A stretch of 64,000 nucleotides of DNA from Argentina anserina (lineage: Eukaryota > Streptophyta > Magnoliopsida > Rosales > Rosaceae), in NCBI RefSeq assembly GCF_933775445.1, contig NC_065872.1, positions 6,944,001-7,008,000 on the forward strand, written 5' to 3'. Below, one piece after another: positions 46,685 through 57,411 of this stretch (positions within the stretch are counted from its first letter, which is position 1; every line of letters begins with the position of its first letter). A program made the position numbers and the translations under genes. A model generated the notes under the pieces. It ran no database searches. It was not told where the DNA came from and worked only from the letters and a program-made list of their open reading frames with translations.

Positions 46685-46689
46685 GTTTG

Positions 46690-46986
46690 TAGTGGTGAGG
46701 TTCTTCATTCTTGAGTTGCTTGGTTGCAAGCCTTTCTTGGATTGGCAAGTAATGTCAAACAGTCGACCTATGTTGAACATGATCGAGATAGATTATGCAC
46801 TGTTAAACTATAAATTAATCCATGTCCATGGCTTCAAATTTGTCCCAGAGAGCCGGCAAGAAGATGTTGTGATTGCTGCAGCTATGGCTGGAAATTAGCA
46901 TCCCAATTAGTTGAACATGAACATGATGAGTTGTTATAAGACTAGTTAAAACATGTCTTGTCTCACCTCTGCAGGCTTCGGCCTTC
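46690..46986. other. Intergenic region
   Basis: A short open frame (46626-46898) overlaps the TRIM LTR and has no motif. Nothing else is seen. Confidence 0.4.
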
Positions 46987-46991
46987 ATTTT

Positions 46992-49578
46992 TATAATAAC
47001 CCGAAAAATTCATATTTAATTTTCAATGAGTTCACGGATAATATTAAGTTGGTCATTGTCCAATTTTATTAGCCGAGAATGAAAACGAAAGGGTTCGAAA
47101 TATTAATTGTTCGGAAACGTTCAATTTGACGAGTCTAAGAGTTGACTTTTGACTCATTGGGTTTCTTAGGAAATTTCTTACATGAAAGTCGTAGAGCTCG
47201 TCGATATGAATTAGTGGCCACGTGGCACGCCTAAATCGGAGTTCGTATGAAGAAGTTACGAATCAAAAGATATTTAGAAAATAGTATAAATAGGAGAATT
47301 AAAGAGAGAAATGGGAGAAAAATCAGAAATTCGGATCGGTATTGTTCACGGGTACTGTTCACCCAGAAAAATAATCCAAACATTTCTCTCCCGAGCAGCT
47401 GATTTTGGGCCGCCGGATCTCCGTCGTCCGGCCACCATAGAGCGGCGCACCAGTCACGTTTGAAAGGTTGTTGCATCCCCTGTCGATTGGTGGTAGCGCC
47501 ACCCGCCATCGCGCCACCGTTTAGGAGCAGTGAAGCTCGGAAGTTCTCTCGAAAAAGCATATTTCGCCGAACTTCAACTCGTCCGATCTCCCTCCTCCGG
47601 CAACCAATCGGTATGATTCTTGTTTCATTTTGAAGATCTCCTTCCATACTACAAACCCTCCAAAATATTTAACCCCAATCGGTGTGTGCTAGGAGAATCG
47701 AAGAAAAGAAATTCTAGGTTTTTAAATTGGGGTTTTTCGGTTCTTGTTAAATTGAAGTGTTTAGGCTCCGAATTAGACTTTGTGGTGAAATTTGGTGATC
47801 ATTGGTGGTGGTCGGTGAACAGTGGCGGTGCATGAATAGTACAGTGAATAGTGTTTTACGAACAGTAGTCTGTAACATTAAATGTAAACAGTGTTTTAGT
47901 AAAAACAGTAATGTGAACAATGTTTCGGTAAAAACAGTAACTGTGAACAGTGTCATTGTAAGAACAGTAAATGTGAACAGTTTTTAGTAAAAACAGTACA
48001 TTGGAACAGTGATTAGTAAAACATGAACAGTGTTCTGTGAACAATGTTTTATGAATAGCATTTAGCTATACTGAAATCGTCACCTGATATTTTACGTATA
48101 ATTTTCTAAGCATTTATCATGCTATTAGGTGACTGACGAAACGAGTGAGGAAATTACTTTCAGTATTGTGGAAGTTGCACGCAGGAAAAAAGGTGAGTAA
48201 AATCTCACATTTACGAATCTACTCTTGCGGAGATTCGGGATTATGCTAAATTTTAAATGATGAAATATGACAAGTATATGATATAGTGGAATGTGTATTG
48301 TATAAATGGTAAATAAGTACATATATATAGTTTGCTATATTATATACTGTCATGATTTCGTTGCGAATAAGTTATTTTGGTGATGAGATTTATGTATTGA
48401 GCATGTTGATTCGATTTGTACAATATAATGCGATGATTATTGTATGTGGTTTTAACATGGAGTTTATTAAAACATTTTTGTCTTCGGACGTGTTGTTGTC
48501 TTCGGACGTGTTTATGTCTTCGGACATGTTGTTGTCTTCGGACGTGTTGTTGTCTTCGGACGTGTTTTGTCTTCAGACGTGTTTATGTCTTCAGACGTGT
48601 TGTTATCTTCGGACGTGTTGTTGTCTTCGGCATGTCGGAACCTAGCTTTTGACCAAGCGAAAGTTACGATACAGTTAGAGCTCTAGTCTGTCTGCCGGTG
48701 TACTGCATGAGGGGTAACAGATGGGTTACCAGCTTATGAGTACCCATATTTTTGGGATTTTTGGGTGACAGATGGGTTGCCCAATGCCCGGCGGTGTACT
48801 GCATGAGGGATAACAAATGAGTATCTGGGTCTCATGAGTACCCGTATTATAAATGTAATTGGGTAAACAGATGGGTTGCCTGATTTCTCATGAGCACTTA
48901 TATTTTCAGATATTATTGGACATCCAGATGGGCCGTCCAATGACTCATGAGTACATTTATAATTAAATGTTTTCAGTATTTTTCTTTTGGATATTGGGTA
49001 GCGAGAGGTTGCCCAATGTCTGACGGCGTACTTCATGAGGGGTAACAGAGGTGTACCAACGCTCATGAGTACCCGTATTATAAATGTATTTGGGTAAACA
49101 GAGGGGTTGCCCTATTTCTCATGAACACTTATATTTTGAGATATTATTGGACAACCAGATGGGCCGTCCAATGACTCATGAGTACATTTATAAATATATG
49201 TTTTCAGTATGTTTATTTTGTATTTATACACGAGTTGTATTGTTGTTTTACTCATACGAGCTGCAAAGCTAACCAGGTTTGTGTTTACAGTCCCGGTGCA
49301 CCTATTCGATGGTATATGGGATAGTTATGCAGGTGTGGATTAGCGGAATTGACGGACTACTCTGAAGACGTCGAAGATTTCTTTCTACTGTTAGTGGTGA
49401 AGATTGAGTGAATTTTTCAATTCCATTGGTTGTGTATTATTTGAGTTGACTGAATTATGATGTGGACTCAGTTTCGATACACTGTTATGATAAGATGATT
49501 TCAGTATATTTGAGATTGTTTTTGAGTTTTCATGGCTTTGAATTCGAATTTTTATATTCGAAATTCGGGGTCGTGACA
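46992..49578 (+). mobile_element. Solo LTR, copy D
   Basis: It runs TATAATAACCCGAAAAATTC ... GAAATTCGGGGTCGTGACA, with the expected TG start changed to TA. A perfect 5-bp target duplication atttt (46987-46991 and 49579-49583) flanks it. It has a TATA box (tagtataaatagg, about 47283-47295), a leader with a tgttcacgggtactgttcacc block, repeated aacagtgttt/gtgaacagt motifs (about 47815-48055), an 18-bp tandem array (48478-48630) and three ggtaaca/gagtaccc modules (48690-49200). It is diverged from copies A-C but has the same order of parts and the same end motifs. Confidence 0.83.
48478..48630 (+). repeat. Tandem array of about 18-bp units (tcttcggacgtgttgttg)
   Basis: About eight copies of ttgtcttcggacgtgttg with small variations (ttatg for ttgttg, cagac for cggac, acatg for acgtg). 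Copies B and C have a single related gtccgaagacaaa at the corresponding place, so the array expanded in copy D. Confidence 0.9.
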
Positions 49579-49636
49579 ATTTTCAACGAGTCTTGTCTGG
49601 TGATGGAATCAGAATTCATAGAATAGACCAAAAATA

Positions 49637-49737
49637 ACTTATATTCTATTGATTATTGCTTGTTATACATTCATACAAAGATCAATCCTATATATAGCCT
49701 AATCTACCCATAAATTAATCTGTGATTCACGCCGACA
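49637..49737 (-). repeat. 3' LTR of the minus-strand Copia
   Basis: 101 bp with a TATA-like ctatatatagg. It carries two C-to-T type and two adjacent differences from its partner. Confidence 0.85.
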
Positions 49738-49813
49738 CTCCCCCTTAAGTTGGTGCATACATATCAACTATGCCCAACTTGCTAAGTGAATCATAAAAGG
49801 CCTTTTTAGACAC

Positions 49814-52800
49814 TCATTTTGTGAGCATATCGGCAAGTTTCTCTTCTGTAGAAACAAAAGGAAAACTAATGATCTTCGCGTTTAGCTTCTCTTTTATAAA
49901 ATGACGATCAACCTCCACATGTTTTGTACGATCATGTTGCACATGATTATGTGAATTATCAATAGCTGCCTTGTTGTCACAGTACAGTTGCATAGCACAT
50001 TTAGGCTTAATACCCAAATCTTGTCGCAAATTTCTAAGTCATAACAATTCGCACACTCCCTGAGCCATACCTCTGTATTCTGCTTCAGCACTAGATCGAG
50101 CAACCACTTTTTTTTCTTACTCTTCCATGTAACAAGATTACCCCCAACAAAGGTAATATACCCTGATGTGGATCTCCGATCTGTAATATTTCTAGCTCAG
50201 TCTGCATCTGTGAAGCCACAAATTTCAAGGATATTATTGTGATTAGAGAACATTACTCCTCTCCCCGGAGCTGACTTCAAGTACCTCAAGATCCTTACAA
50301 CAGCATCTATGTGGTCCTCACTGGGATTATACATGAACTGACTCACTACACTTACTACATACGCAACATCTGGTCTGGTATGTGATAGATAAATCAGGCG
50401 TCCAACTAGCCTCTGATAACGAGGTTTTTCAATAGGGACTTGATCTGGATAGTCTGCTAACCGATGGTCTGCTCAATAGGAGTATCAGTGGGAGTGCAGT
50501 CCAACATACCTGTCTCTGTTAGTAGATCAATGATGTACTTCGTATGACACAGATAGATACCATCACTTCCCCGGGCTACTTCAATGCCTAAGAAGTACTT
50601 GAGTGTACCTAGGTCATTCATCTCAAACTTTGTGGCAAGTTGTTTCTATAATCTATCCACCTTAATAGTATCATTCCCAGTAACTACCATATCATCAACA
50701 TATATAATTAGAGCTGTTACCTTCCCTTGTTGATGTTGAGAAATAACGTGTGGTCTGAATTACTCTGTCTGTAGCCAATTTTCCTCATGAATTATGAGAA
50801 TCTTCCAAACCAAGCACGAGGTGACTGTTTAAGACCATACAAAGACTTTTTCAATCTGCATACGGAGTTACTTGGAGAAGCGGCCACATATCCAGGCGGA
50901 AGATCCATGCATACTTCCTTTGTTAATTCTCCATAAAGGAATGCATTCTTAACATCAAACTGCCTAAGTGGCCAATTTAGGTTAGTAACGATAGAGAGCA
51001 ATACCCGGATAATGTTTATCTTTGCAACATGTGCAAATGTCTCATCATAGTCTATGCCATATGTTTAGGTGAACCCCTTCGCTACTAGGCGTGTTTTGTA
51101 CCGGCTTACTGATCCATCTGGATTATGCTTCACAGTAAACACCCAACGACATCCTACAACCTTCTTGCCATATGGTGGAGGTACAAGCTCCCAAGTATTG
51201 TTCTTTTGTAATGCTTCCATCTCTTCCTCCATTGCTTTTCTCCATTTTAGATCTCCCAATGCATCTTCCACTTTGTTAGGTACTGATACAATAGATATTT
51301 GATTCACAAATGACTCATATGACTTAGATAATCTTTTGGTAGATATAAAATTTACCACATGATATTTGGCTTTAGTCTGAAGGGTAGGTTCATATTTTTT
51401 TGTTGGTTGACCCCGAGTAGACCTATTTGGCAAAACATATTGTCTACTATTAGCCCTAATAGAATGACTAACCTCATATGAGTGATCTTCTGTACCAGGA
51501 GAGCATTGGTCAAGGGTATAAACAGTGTACGAGAGAGATGAGGGGCAGTTGTGTTGTCAGCTTCTGGTGTCTGAATCTCTAGAGTGACGACAACCGGTGG
51601 TGCCTGTGTAGCTGACACATTGGTAATCTCAACGGAACCTGTTACCATATCGACTGGCTCACTTGTCTCCCCCTCTCCATGATACAACTTTTTAAAATAT
51701 GAATTCTCCCCCTGAAGAGCAATATAAGAAGAGAAAAAATAACTCATGTCCTCAAAAAATGTCACATCTATAGTGACATAGTACTTCCGGGTAGGGGGAT
51801 GATATCACCGGTACCCTTTCTGATGTCCTCTGTACCCAACAAACACACATTTAACTGCCCGGACATCCAACTTAGAACGCTGATGTTGTGGAAGATGAAC
51901 AAAAGCAACACAACTGAAAACACGGACATGAAGATTATGAAAAGAGGGTAATGAGACATGAGATGCAAGCACCTCATAGGGAACTTTCCCCTGAAGGACA
52001 CGAGATGGAAGACGATTAATGAGGTGGGCGGAAGTAATGACAGCATCACCCCAAAGGTATTTAGGCATATGGGCACTAAAAAGAATACACCGAGCCATAT
52101 CAAGTAAATGATGATTTTTTCTTTCAGAAACCCCATTTTGCTCAGGTGTGTAAGGACACGTTGTTTGATGAACAATTTCGTGTGTAATAAAGAACTCCTG
52201 AAAGACATGATTCACATATTCCCCCCATTATCAGAACGAAGAACTCGAATTGTGTAATTATATTGTGTTTGGACAGAGGTATGGAAGGCACGAAAAGCTG
52301 AAAAAACCTCATCTTTATTTTTAAGAAGAACAATCCATGAAACACGTGTGTAATCATCAATAAATGACACAAAATATCGCATTCCGGACACAATAGACTC
52401 TTTAGAGGGTCCCCAAACATCAGAATGAATTAATTCAAAAGGAAGAAAACTTTTAGTATAAGTACTAGGAGAATAAGTAGATCGATGACTCTTGCCCAAA
52501 ACACATGTCTCACAACATAAAAAAGACTCGTCGACACTAATAAACAAAATAGGCATGGATTTTTTCATAACACTAAAAGATGGATGTCCTAAGCGACGAT
52601 GCCATAACCAAACTTCACTTAGCTTGTCAGAAGTGAAGAGTAAAGCGGTCCGAGACTGTCCCCCTAGTTTGTCCCCGGCGTATGTCAGATCTAGATGAAA
52701 CAACCGGCACCTCAGAGACCCCCGACCAATTACCCTGCCGGTGAGAAGATCCTGAAATATCACATACATAGGAAAAAAGGTCATAGAACACTGAGCGCCA

Positions 52801-54088
52801 ACGTTCAATTAGGGAACATATATCAAATTATGAGATAAAGCAGGTACATAAAGTACATTGTGAAGCTCTATGGTGGGAGTAATACGAACGGGCCCTATCC
52901 CTAACACGGGAAATGCCTCGCCATTAGCATTAGTAACATAGGGTACGGGTGGAAGGGACAATACGGTAAAATAAGATTTGTCATAAGTCATATGATCAGA
53001 TGCACCAGAATCAATAATCCATGTATCAAAACTAACAAAGTGAGAAATATTGAAAGTCATACCAAGTTGAGCAAAACCAACGATGGAGGTTGTAGGTGCT
53101 CCTCCAGCGGTATGATGATCATGTCCAACCACACCATAGATATCTGGTTCCGGAACTAATTGAATAGCTACTTTTGCCTGGAGACGATAAGTAGACCTCT
53201 TAGGCCTAAGGTGTGGATACAATTTGCAATAGGTCGCACGAGTATGGTTAGTATCATGGCAATAAGAGCAAGGAGGGCGGGGCTGATTCCCAAAGTCTGG
53301 TGGTGGTCCTTGTCGATGAAGGGGAGCAGAAGTTGCTTGCGGAAGGGGTGGTGCTGGAGGTCGAGCATGAACAGTAAGACTGGAAACGACAGCCGGTGCC
53401 TGAAGAATACTCTCCTGCTGAGACTCATCATTTCGGATATAGGTGAAAGTGGTGAGTAGGCTACGTGGTTCGGTCATTCGGAGCAATTCGTCTTTCGCAC
53501 TAGTATGTTTTGCATCAAGACCTTTCAGGAAATGGTGAACTCGTTCAAGCTCCTTCTCCTTTTGGTACCAAACAATATCCTCTTGATTTTTGATCATGCA
53601 AGGACGTTTCACATCAATCTCAGCCCAAATATTCTTTAGTTTGCTGAAATAGTGCGCCACCGGTTGCTCATCCTAGTGTATTGCCAAAGCTGTGCACATT
53701 AACTCATGAACCTGTAAGAAATCAGAGTCACTAGTATATAAGCCGACCAGTGTCTCCCATATTGCATGCGCAGTGGCACATACCTCCACCAGATCAACTA
53801 TCTCATCATTCATAGCTTTCCACAAGACGGACATGACAAGACCATCGTCGTCGTCCTATTTATTGTAGGCAATAATATCCTCAGGATTAGGAGCCTTAGT
53901 TAGCTGGTGACATGTCTCATTTTGTGCATGCCTCGAAGATGAGCATCCATAAGTTGTTTCCATTTACGGAAATTGGTTCCGTTGAGTTTGGCGCCCCCAA
54001 ATGAACCACTGTCAGAACCTTTGACAGATACTTCGAAGGTCGGAACATCAGGGAGCTGAGAACCCTCCGTTTCGTGTCCAGAACCCAT
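49814..54088 (-). pseudogene. Copia gag-pol polyprotein, broken by frameshifts and stops
   Basis: The minus strand from 54088 encodes in order: Gag start (MGSGHETEGSQLPD..., KLNGTNFRKWKQLM); a Gag middle with a Cys/His knuckle (CSYCHDTNHTRATYC, about 53230-53275); protease DSGASDHMT (about 53000); the GAG-pre-integrase HxxxH-type motif LWHRRLGHPSF (about 52580-52615); the integrase core with HSDVWGP, FIDDYTR and RSDNGGNM, then PEQNGVSERKNH; reverse transcriptase WRKAMEEEMEALQKNNTWEL, FDVKNAFLYGEL, LKKSLYGLKQSPRAW and YVDDMVV (about 50690-50705); and RNase H YCDNKAAIDNSHNHVQHDR. Frame changes occur between 53900 and 53660, near 52212 and between 51805 and 51433, with further stops in the reverse transcriptase at 50030-50780. 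It is inactive as assembled. Confidence 0.92.
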
Positions 54089-54169
54089 TGAAAAAGAAAC
54101 AATGTAAAAAATCAGGGATTAGACAGCAAAAAGCACAAAAAATGGAGAACAATTTGTCTCCGGTGCACT

Positions 54170-54640
54170 TGCACTGACGGTCAGTATGCACTGACTGAAT
54201 CTGGCCGAACTGGGTCGGGTCGGGTCGGGTCGCACCGAATCTGGGCTGGGCCGGGTCGGAGCAAAATAAAACCGGGTCGAGAAAAAGAACGGACATCGAC
54301 GTCGGGTCCGAGCGGCGACTGCGGAGGGAGAGGACGGCGACGTCGGGTCCGAGCAGGAGTGGTGGAGGACAGCGATGTCGGGTTGACTGCGGATCGAGGA
54401 GCGCCGGTGAGGAGCAGCGGTGTCGGGGGGGGGGGGGGGGAAGGGAGCAGCGGTGACGGAGCCGGAAGAACGGAGCGCGAAGGGCAGCGACTTCGGGTCC
54501 GAGTGCGGAGTGGGCGGCAACTGCGGGTCGATGAGCGCTGGTGAGGAGCAGCGGAAGGTCGACAACGACGTCGAGAGGCGCTGGAGGGCAGCGGTGAGCA
54601 CGAGAGGGCGACCGGCCGAAAAAAAAAACAGAAAAATAGA
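54170..54640 (-). other. GC-rich leader of the minus-strand Copia
   Basis: The leader between the 5' LTR and gag is unlike the rest of the element. It has repeated gggtcgggtcgggtc, gacgtcgggtccgagc and agcagcggtg motifs and a homopolymer of 14 G at about 54426-54439. Pro/Arg-rich open frames here are composition artefacts. Confidence 0.7.
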
Positions 54641-54660
54641 GCAAGAAGGCTTTGATACCA

Positions 54661-54761
54661 ACTTGAATTCTATTGATTATTGCTTGTTATACATTCATAC
54701 AAAGATTAATCCTATATATAGCCTAATCTACCTATAAATTAATCTGTGATTCACGCCGACA
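54661..54761 (-). repeat. 5' LTR of the minus-strand Copia
   Basis: 101 bp. It abuts the primer-binding site directly. Confidence 0.85.
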
Positions 54762-54874
54762 AAATAGACTGGAAAGTAACATATATTGATGTCATGATCT
54801 TCTCTCGTGTCTCTCGTGTACTTTTTTCATTATACTACAATGATATACAAGAAATCAGCACGCCCAAGTTGAGA

Positions 54875-55043
54875 GGTTTGTATAATAAGCGAGTTTTTTT
54901 TTTGTGCAGTTTCATTAGCTTGCTTAAGTTTTAGCTTGTATGAGAGGTGGCTTATCACCTTCTGTATTTGGTCCTTCTGGCCGGTCATGACATTATCACC
55001 AAATGAATTAAATTCATTCCCCCTCAAAAAAAAAAAAAAAAAG
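54875..55043 (+). mobile_element. Short retroposon with poly(A) tail (SINE-like or truncated LINE)
   Basis: A 19-bp direct repeat, cagcacgcccaagttgaga, stands at 54856-54874 and again at 55044-55062. It bounds a 169-bp insert ending in a run of about 17 A. That pattern is target-primed retroposition. No RNA polymerase III boxes were identified with confidence, so a SINE or the 3' end of a LINE (tcatgacattatcaccaaat near the tail) are both possible. Confidence 0.85.
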
Positions 55044-55062
55044 CAGCACGCCCAAGTTGAGA

Positions 55063-55530
55063 TATGATTATTTGACCAAGAAAACATAACATTAAGTGGA
55101 AACTCAACAACAGTATGATCATCACCATGGTTTTGCAACCACCAACAGTTTTAAATACTTAACCAGGAGCGGCGTTTGCCGACAGCGACTACTTATAAAG
55201 CTTGTTTCCTACTTTAAACCAGTCTTGAAAATTTTCATAACAAGGAAATTCTTCATGGTTTTAATGCCCTAACTCTCTTCACTCTGCAGCTCCATCACTG
55301 GAAAGAAATATTATTATGCTCCACTAATATATGAGGTCTAATATACACTGATATCCATCACCTTGCATGAAAAGTTGATATCCCTTTCTATCAAGAATAC
55401 AGTATAACTCGCTAATGCACAGAAAAAACTACACGAAGGAACAAAATGAAAGTTGTTTTGTACATTGAAGTACAGGACTCTGTATATAGAAGTATACATC
55501 AGATTGCTCTACAAGATTCCTGACATCGAA
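55063..55530. other. 3' flank of the NFP-type gene
   Basis: AT-rich and probably contains the 3' UTR of the minus-strand LysM kinase gene. No other feature is seen. Confidence 0.45.
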
Positions 55531-57411
55531 TCAGCGAGCTGTGATAGGACTGATAGTTTGAAGAATTTCTTCTGCGTCCAATACAGAATTCCAAGACCTC
55601 TCCATAGTCGACTCAGCTGATGAATGAGTAAGAACAGAGAGGTTAAAGACAACTTCTGCCATGCTTGGTCTTGCTGACGACTTTTCCTGTGTGCATGCAC
55701 TTGCCAAGGCTGTCAAGCTCAAAGCACCATCAATAGGATAAAAGCTCTCCAAAGTTGGATCCATCCATGCTCTCAGCTTCTCATGCTTTTTCTCTTCAGA
55801 TTCCAAAACCCCCCTGATATCCTTCCACAACATAATGATGTCACCATTCTTTGTCGTTTCCATGCCCTTCTTCCCTGAAAGCAAAGACAACAGAATGACA
55901 CCGAAGGAGAAGACATCCACCTTTGGTGTAACACTGTTTGCAGATGTTCTAGCCATGGAAAAGTTTGCTATCTTGGCTTTGTATTTCGAGTCCAGAAGTA
56001 TGTTACTTGTCCTTATATCCATGTGGACAATGCTCGGTTGTATGTGTTCGTGCATGTATTGCAGGCCATTGGCGACATCTAGAGCTATGCTTAATCTCTG
56101 ACTCCATGTGAGGAATGCCCCGGAACTTAGATTGGTTGATGATTTATAGAACAACCATTCATCAAGTGATCCATTTTCTGCATATTCATATACCAAGAAG
56201 CGATCCCCATCTATCCCGGATGAGATGCCCACTAGTTTCACCAGATTTGCATGATTTACCTTCTGCAGGATATTTAGTTCCTCAGTGACATCTTCCTTGG
56301 TTTTCTTCACAGCCAAGACCTTACCATCAATTACTGCCCTGTATACAGAACCTCCAATCCTACAATGATCGTTGAGATTCATGGTTGCCTCCATAATTGT
56401 ATTGATATCATAGAGAATTGCCTTTCCTAGATAGCTTGAAACTCCACGAAGAAGCTTGCCTTGTATGAACTTCAGCTCAATCTTTTCTTCACTTTTTGCT
56501 TCTTTCATACGGAACCATTCAGCAGTCTCCACAGATAAACTCTTACCATTCAAAAGCTTCTGTCTCCTGCGCAGACGCCGAGTGTACAGCACATAAATCA
56601 CCAACAGGGAAGCAGCACATAGAACAACTCCCAAGCATATGATGACAATGAGCATCAACCGGTGGGTGGATTTTTCATGAAGGGGCAGGGATTGGGAAAT
56701 AGCAGGCAAGTTTGTCAGTGGTATCAGCACCGGTTGTCCCACTACTGCACTTCCATTGTTGAAGCTCCGCAGGTTATTCGCTTTTGAGATTTCAAATGTT
56801 GAAGCTTTAAACTTGGCACTCACTCTAAAGATGTCATCATTGGTCTGCCATATATAAGTCATGAGATACTGAATTCCTAACTCTGAGTACATCTTCGAGG
56901 GGCATTTGCAGAACAAAGGGAAAATCACTTTGACACCAACCGGCAAGAGGCTGGGAGTCAGAGTCGGATTCATCTCTTGCACTAACTGCCAGTTGGTGAG
57001 ATTTTCAAATGTATAGACCGAAACCACATAGTAACTATCTCCATGCTTGATCGGATAAGTGATATTTGCAAAAGATCGGTTTCCAGTGCAACCGCAGGTG
57101 ATAGGTACTAGTAAGAGTTGGCCTGGAACCAATCGGGTCTGATCTGTGTAACCAGAAGCTAGATTACTGGCCTGAGCAATTGATGAGACACTGACCCCAA
57201 ATAGATCAGATATGTTTTCCAGGTTCATATACCCTGGAGACTCCACAAAGTAAGATACATATGTTTCACATGAAGATGGTGCATCTACTGCACATGAAAA
57301 GCTTGTGGTCGAGTTCGATTGTGTTGCCTGGGCTAAAATTTGAGTGGTGAAGAAGAACAGTAGCAGAATACAGACCATTGATGAACATAGGAAGGAGACT
57401 GCCATTGCCAC
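55531..57411 (-). CDS. LysM receptor-like (pseudo)kinase, NFP/NFR5/LYR-type
   Basis: One intronless frame of 626 residues. A signal peptide (about 1-28, ending ILAQA) leads into a three-LysM ectodomain with CETYVSYFVESPGY, CGC (106-108) and CKC (168-170) motifs and many N-glycosylation sites. A transmembrane helix (about 252-276) is followed by basic RRLRRRQK and the kinase-like domain. Kinase features are RIGGSVYRAVIDGKVLAVKK (Lys369), HMD in place of HRD (463-465), NFS in place of DFG (483-485) and an almost complete lack of the activation loop and APE, since NFSMARTSANSV runs straight into PKVDVFSFG. Loss of the activation loop is the hallmark of NFR5/NFP. Such proteins bind lipochitooligosaccharides or related chitin signals with an active LYK partner in symbiosis or immunity; which applies here cannot be told from sequence. 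The first ATG gives a good signal peptide. Confidence 0.93.
   Translation of the reverse strand: MAMAVSFLCSSMVCILLLFFFTTQILAQATQSNSTTSFSCAVDAPSSCETYVSYFVESPGYMNLENISDLFGVSVSSIAQASNLASGYTDQTRLVPGQLLLVPITCGCTGNRSFANITYPIKHGDSYYVVSVYTFENLTNWQLVQEMNPTLTPSLLPVGVKVIFPLFCKCPSKMYSELGIQYLMTYIWQTNDDIFRVSAKFKASTFEISKANNLRSFNNGSAVVGQPVLIPLTNLPAISQSLPLHEKSTHRLMLIVIICLGVVLCAASLLVIYVLYTRRLRRRQKLLNGKSLSVETAEWFRMKEAKSEEKIELKFIQGKLLRGVSSYLGKAILYDINTIMEATMNLNDHCRIGGSVYRAVIDGKVLAVKKTKEDVTEELNILQKVNHANLVKLVGISSGIDGDRFLVYEYAENGSLDEWLFYKSSTNLSSGAFLTWSQRLSIALDVANGLQYMHEHIQPSIVHMDIRTSNILLDSKYKAKIANFSMARTSANSVTPKVDVFSFGVILLSLLSGKKGMETTKNGDIIMLWKDIRGVLESEEKKHEKLRAWMDPTLESFYPIDGALSLTALASACTQEKSSARPSMAEVVFNLSVLTHSSAESTMERSWNSVLDAEEILQTISPITAR

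Larger units (their letters stand above)
49637..54761 (-). mobile_element. Full-length but mutated Ty1/Copia element with 101-bp LTRs
   Basis: LTRs lie at 49637-49737 and 54661-54761, each 101 bp with four differences. The 5-bp target duplication aaata lies at 49632-49636 and 54762-54766. Reading the minus strand, the 5' LTR starts TGTCGGCG, a tRNA-type primer site TGGTATCAAAGCC begins exactly after it (54660 downwards), and the polypurine tract AACTTAAGGGGGAG (about 49738-49752) precedes the 3' LTR. The LTR ends AAGT and not CA. Gag, protease, integrase, reverse transcriptase and RNase H are all present in order but broken. Confidence 0.9.

Noticed and set aside
54048..54661. Overlapping Pro/Arg/Ser-rich frames of 180-200 codons on the minus strand
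   Set aside because: They come from the GC-rich leader of a Copia element, and both frames are compositionally biased without any domain.
55531..57411. Concluding from the NFP-type gene that the plant forms root nodules
   Set aside because: Members of this family also serve in mycorrhizal and immune signalling and occur in non-nodulating plants. The sequence alone does not decide this.
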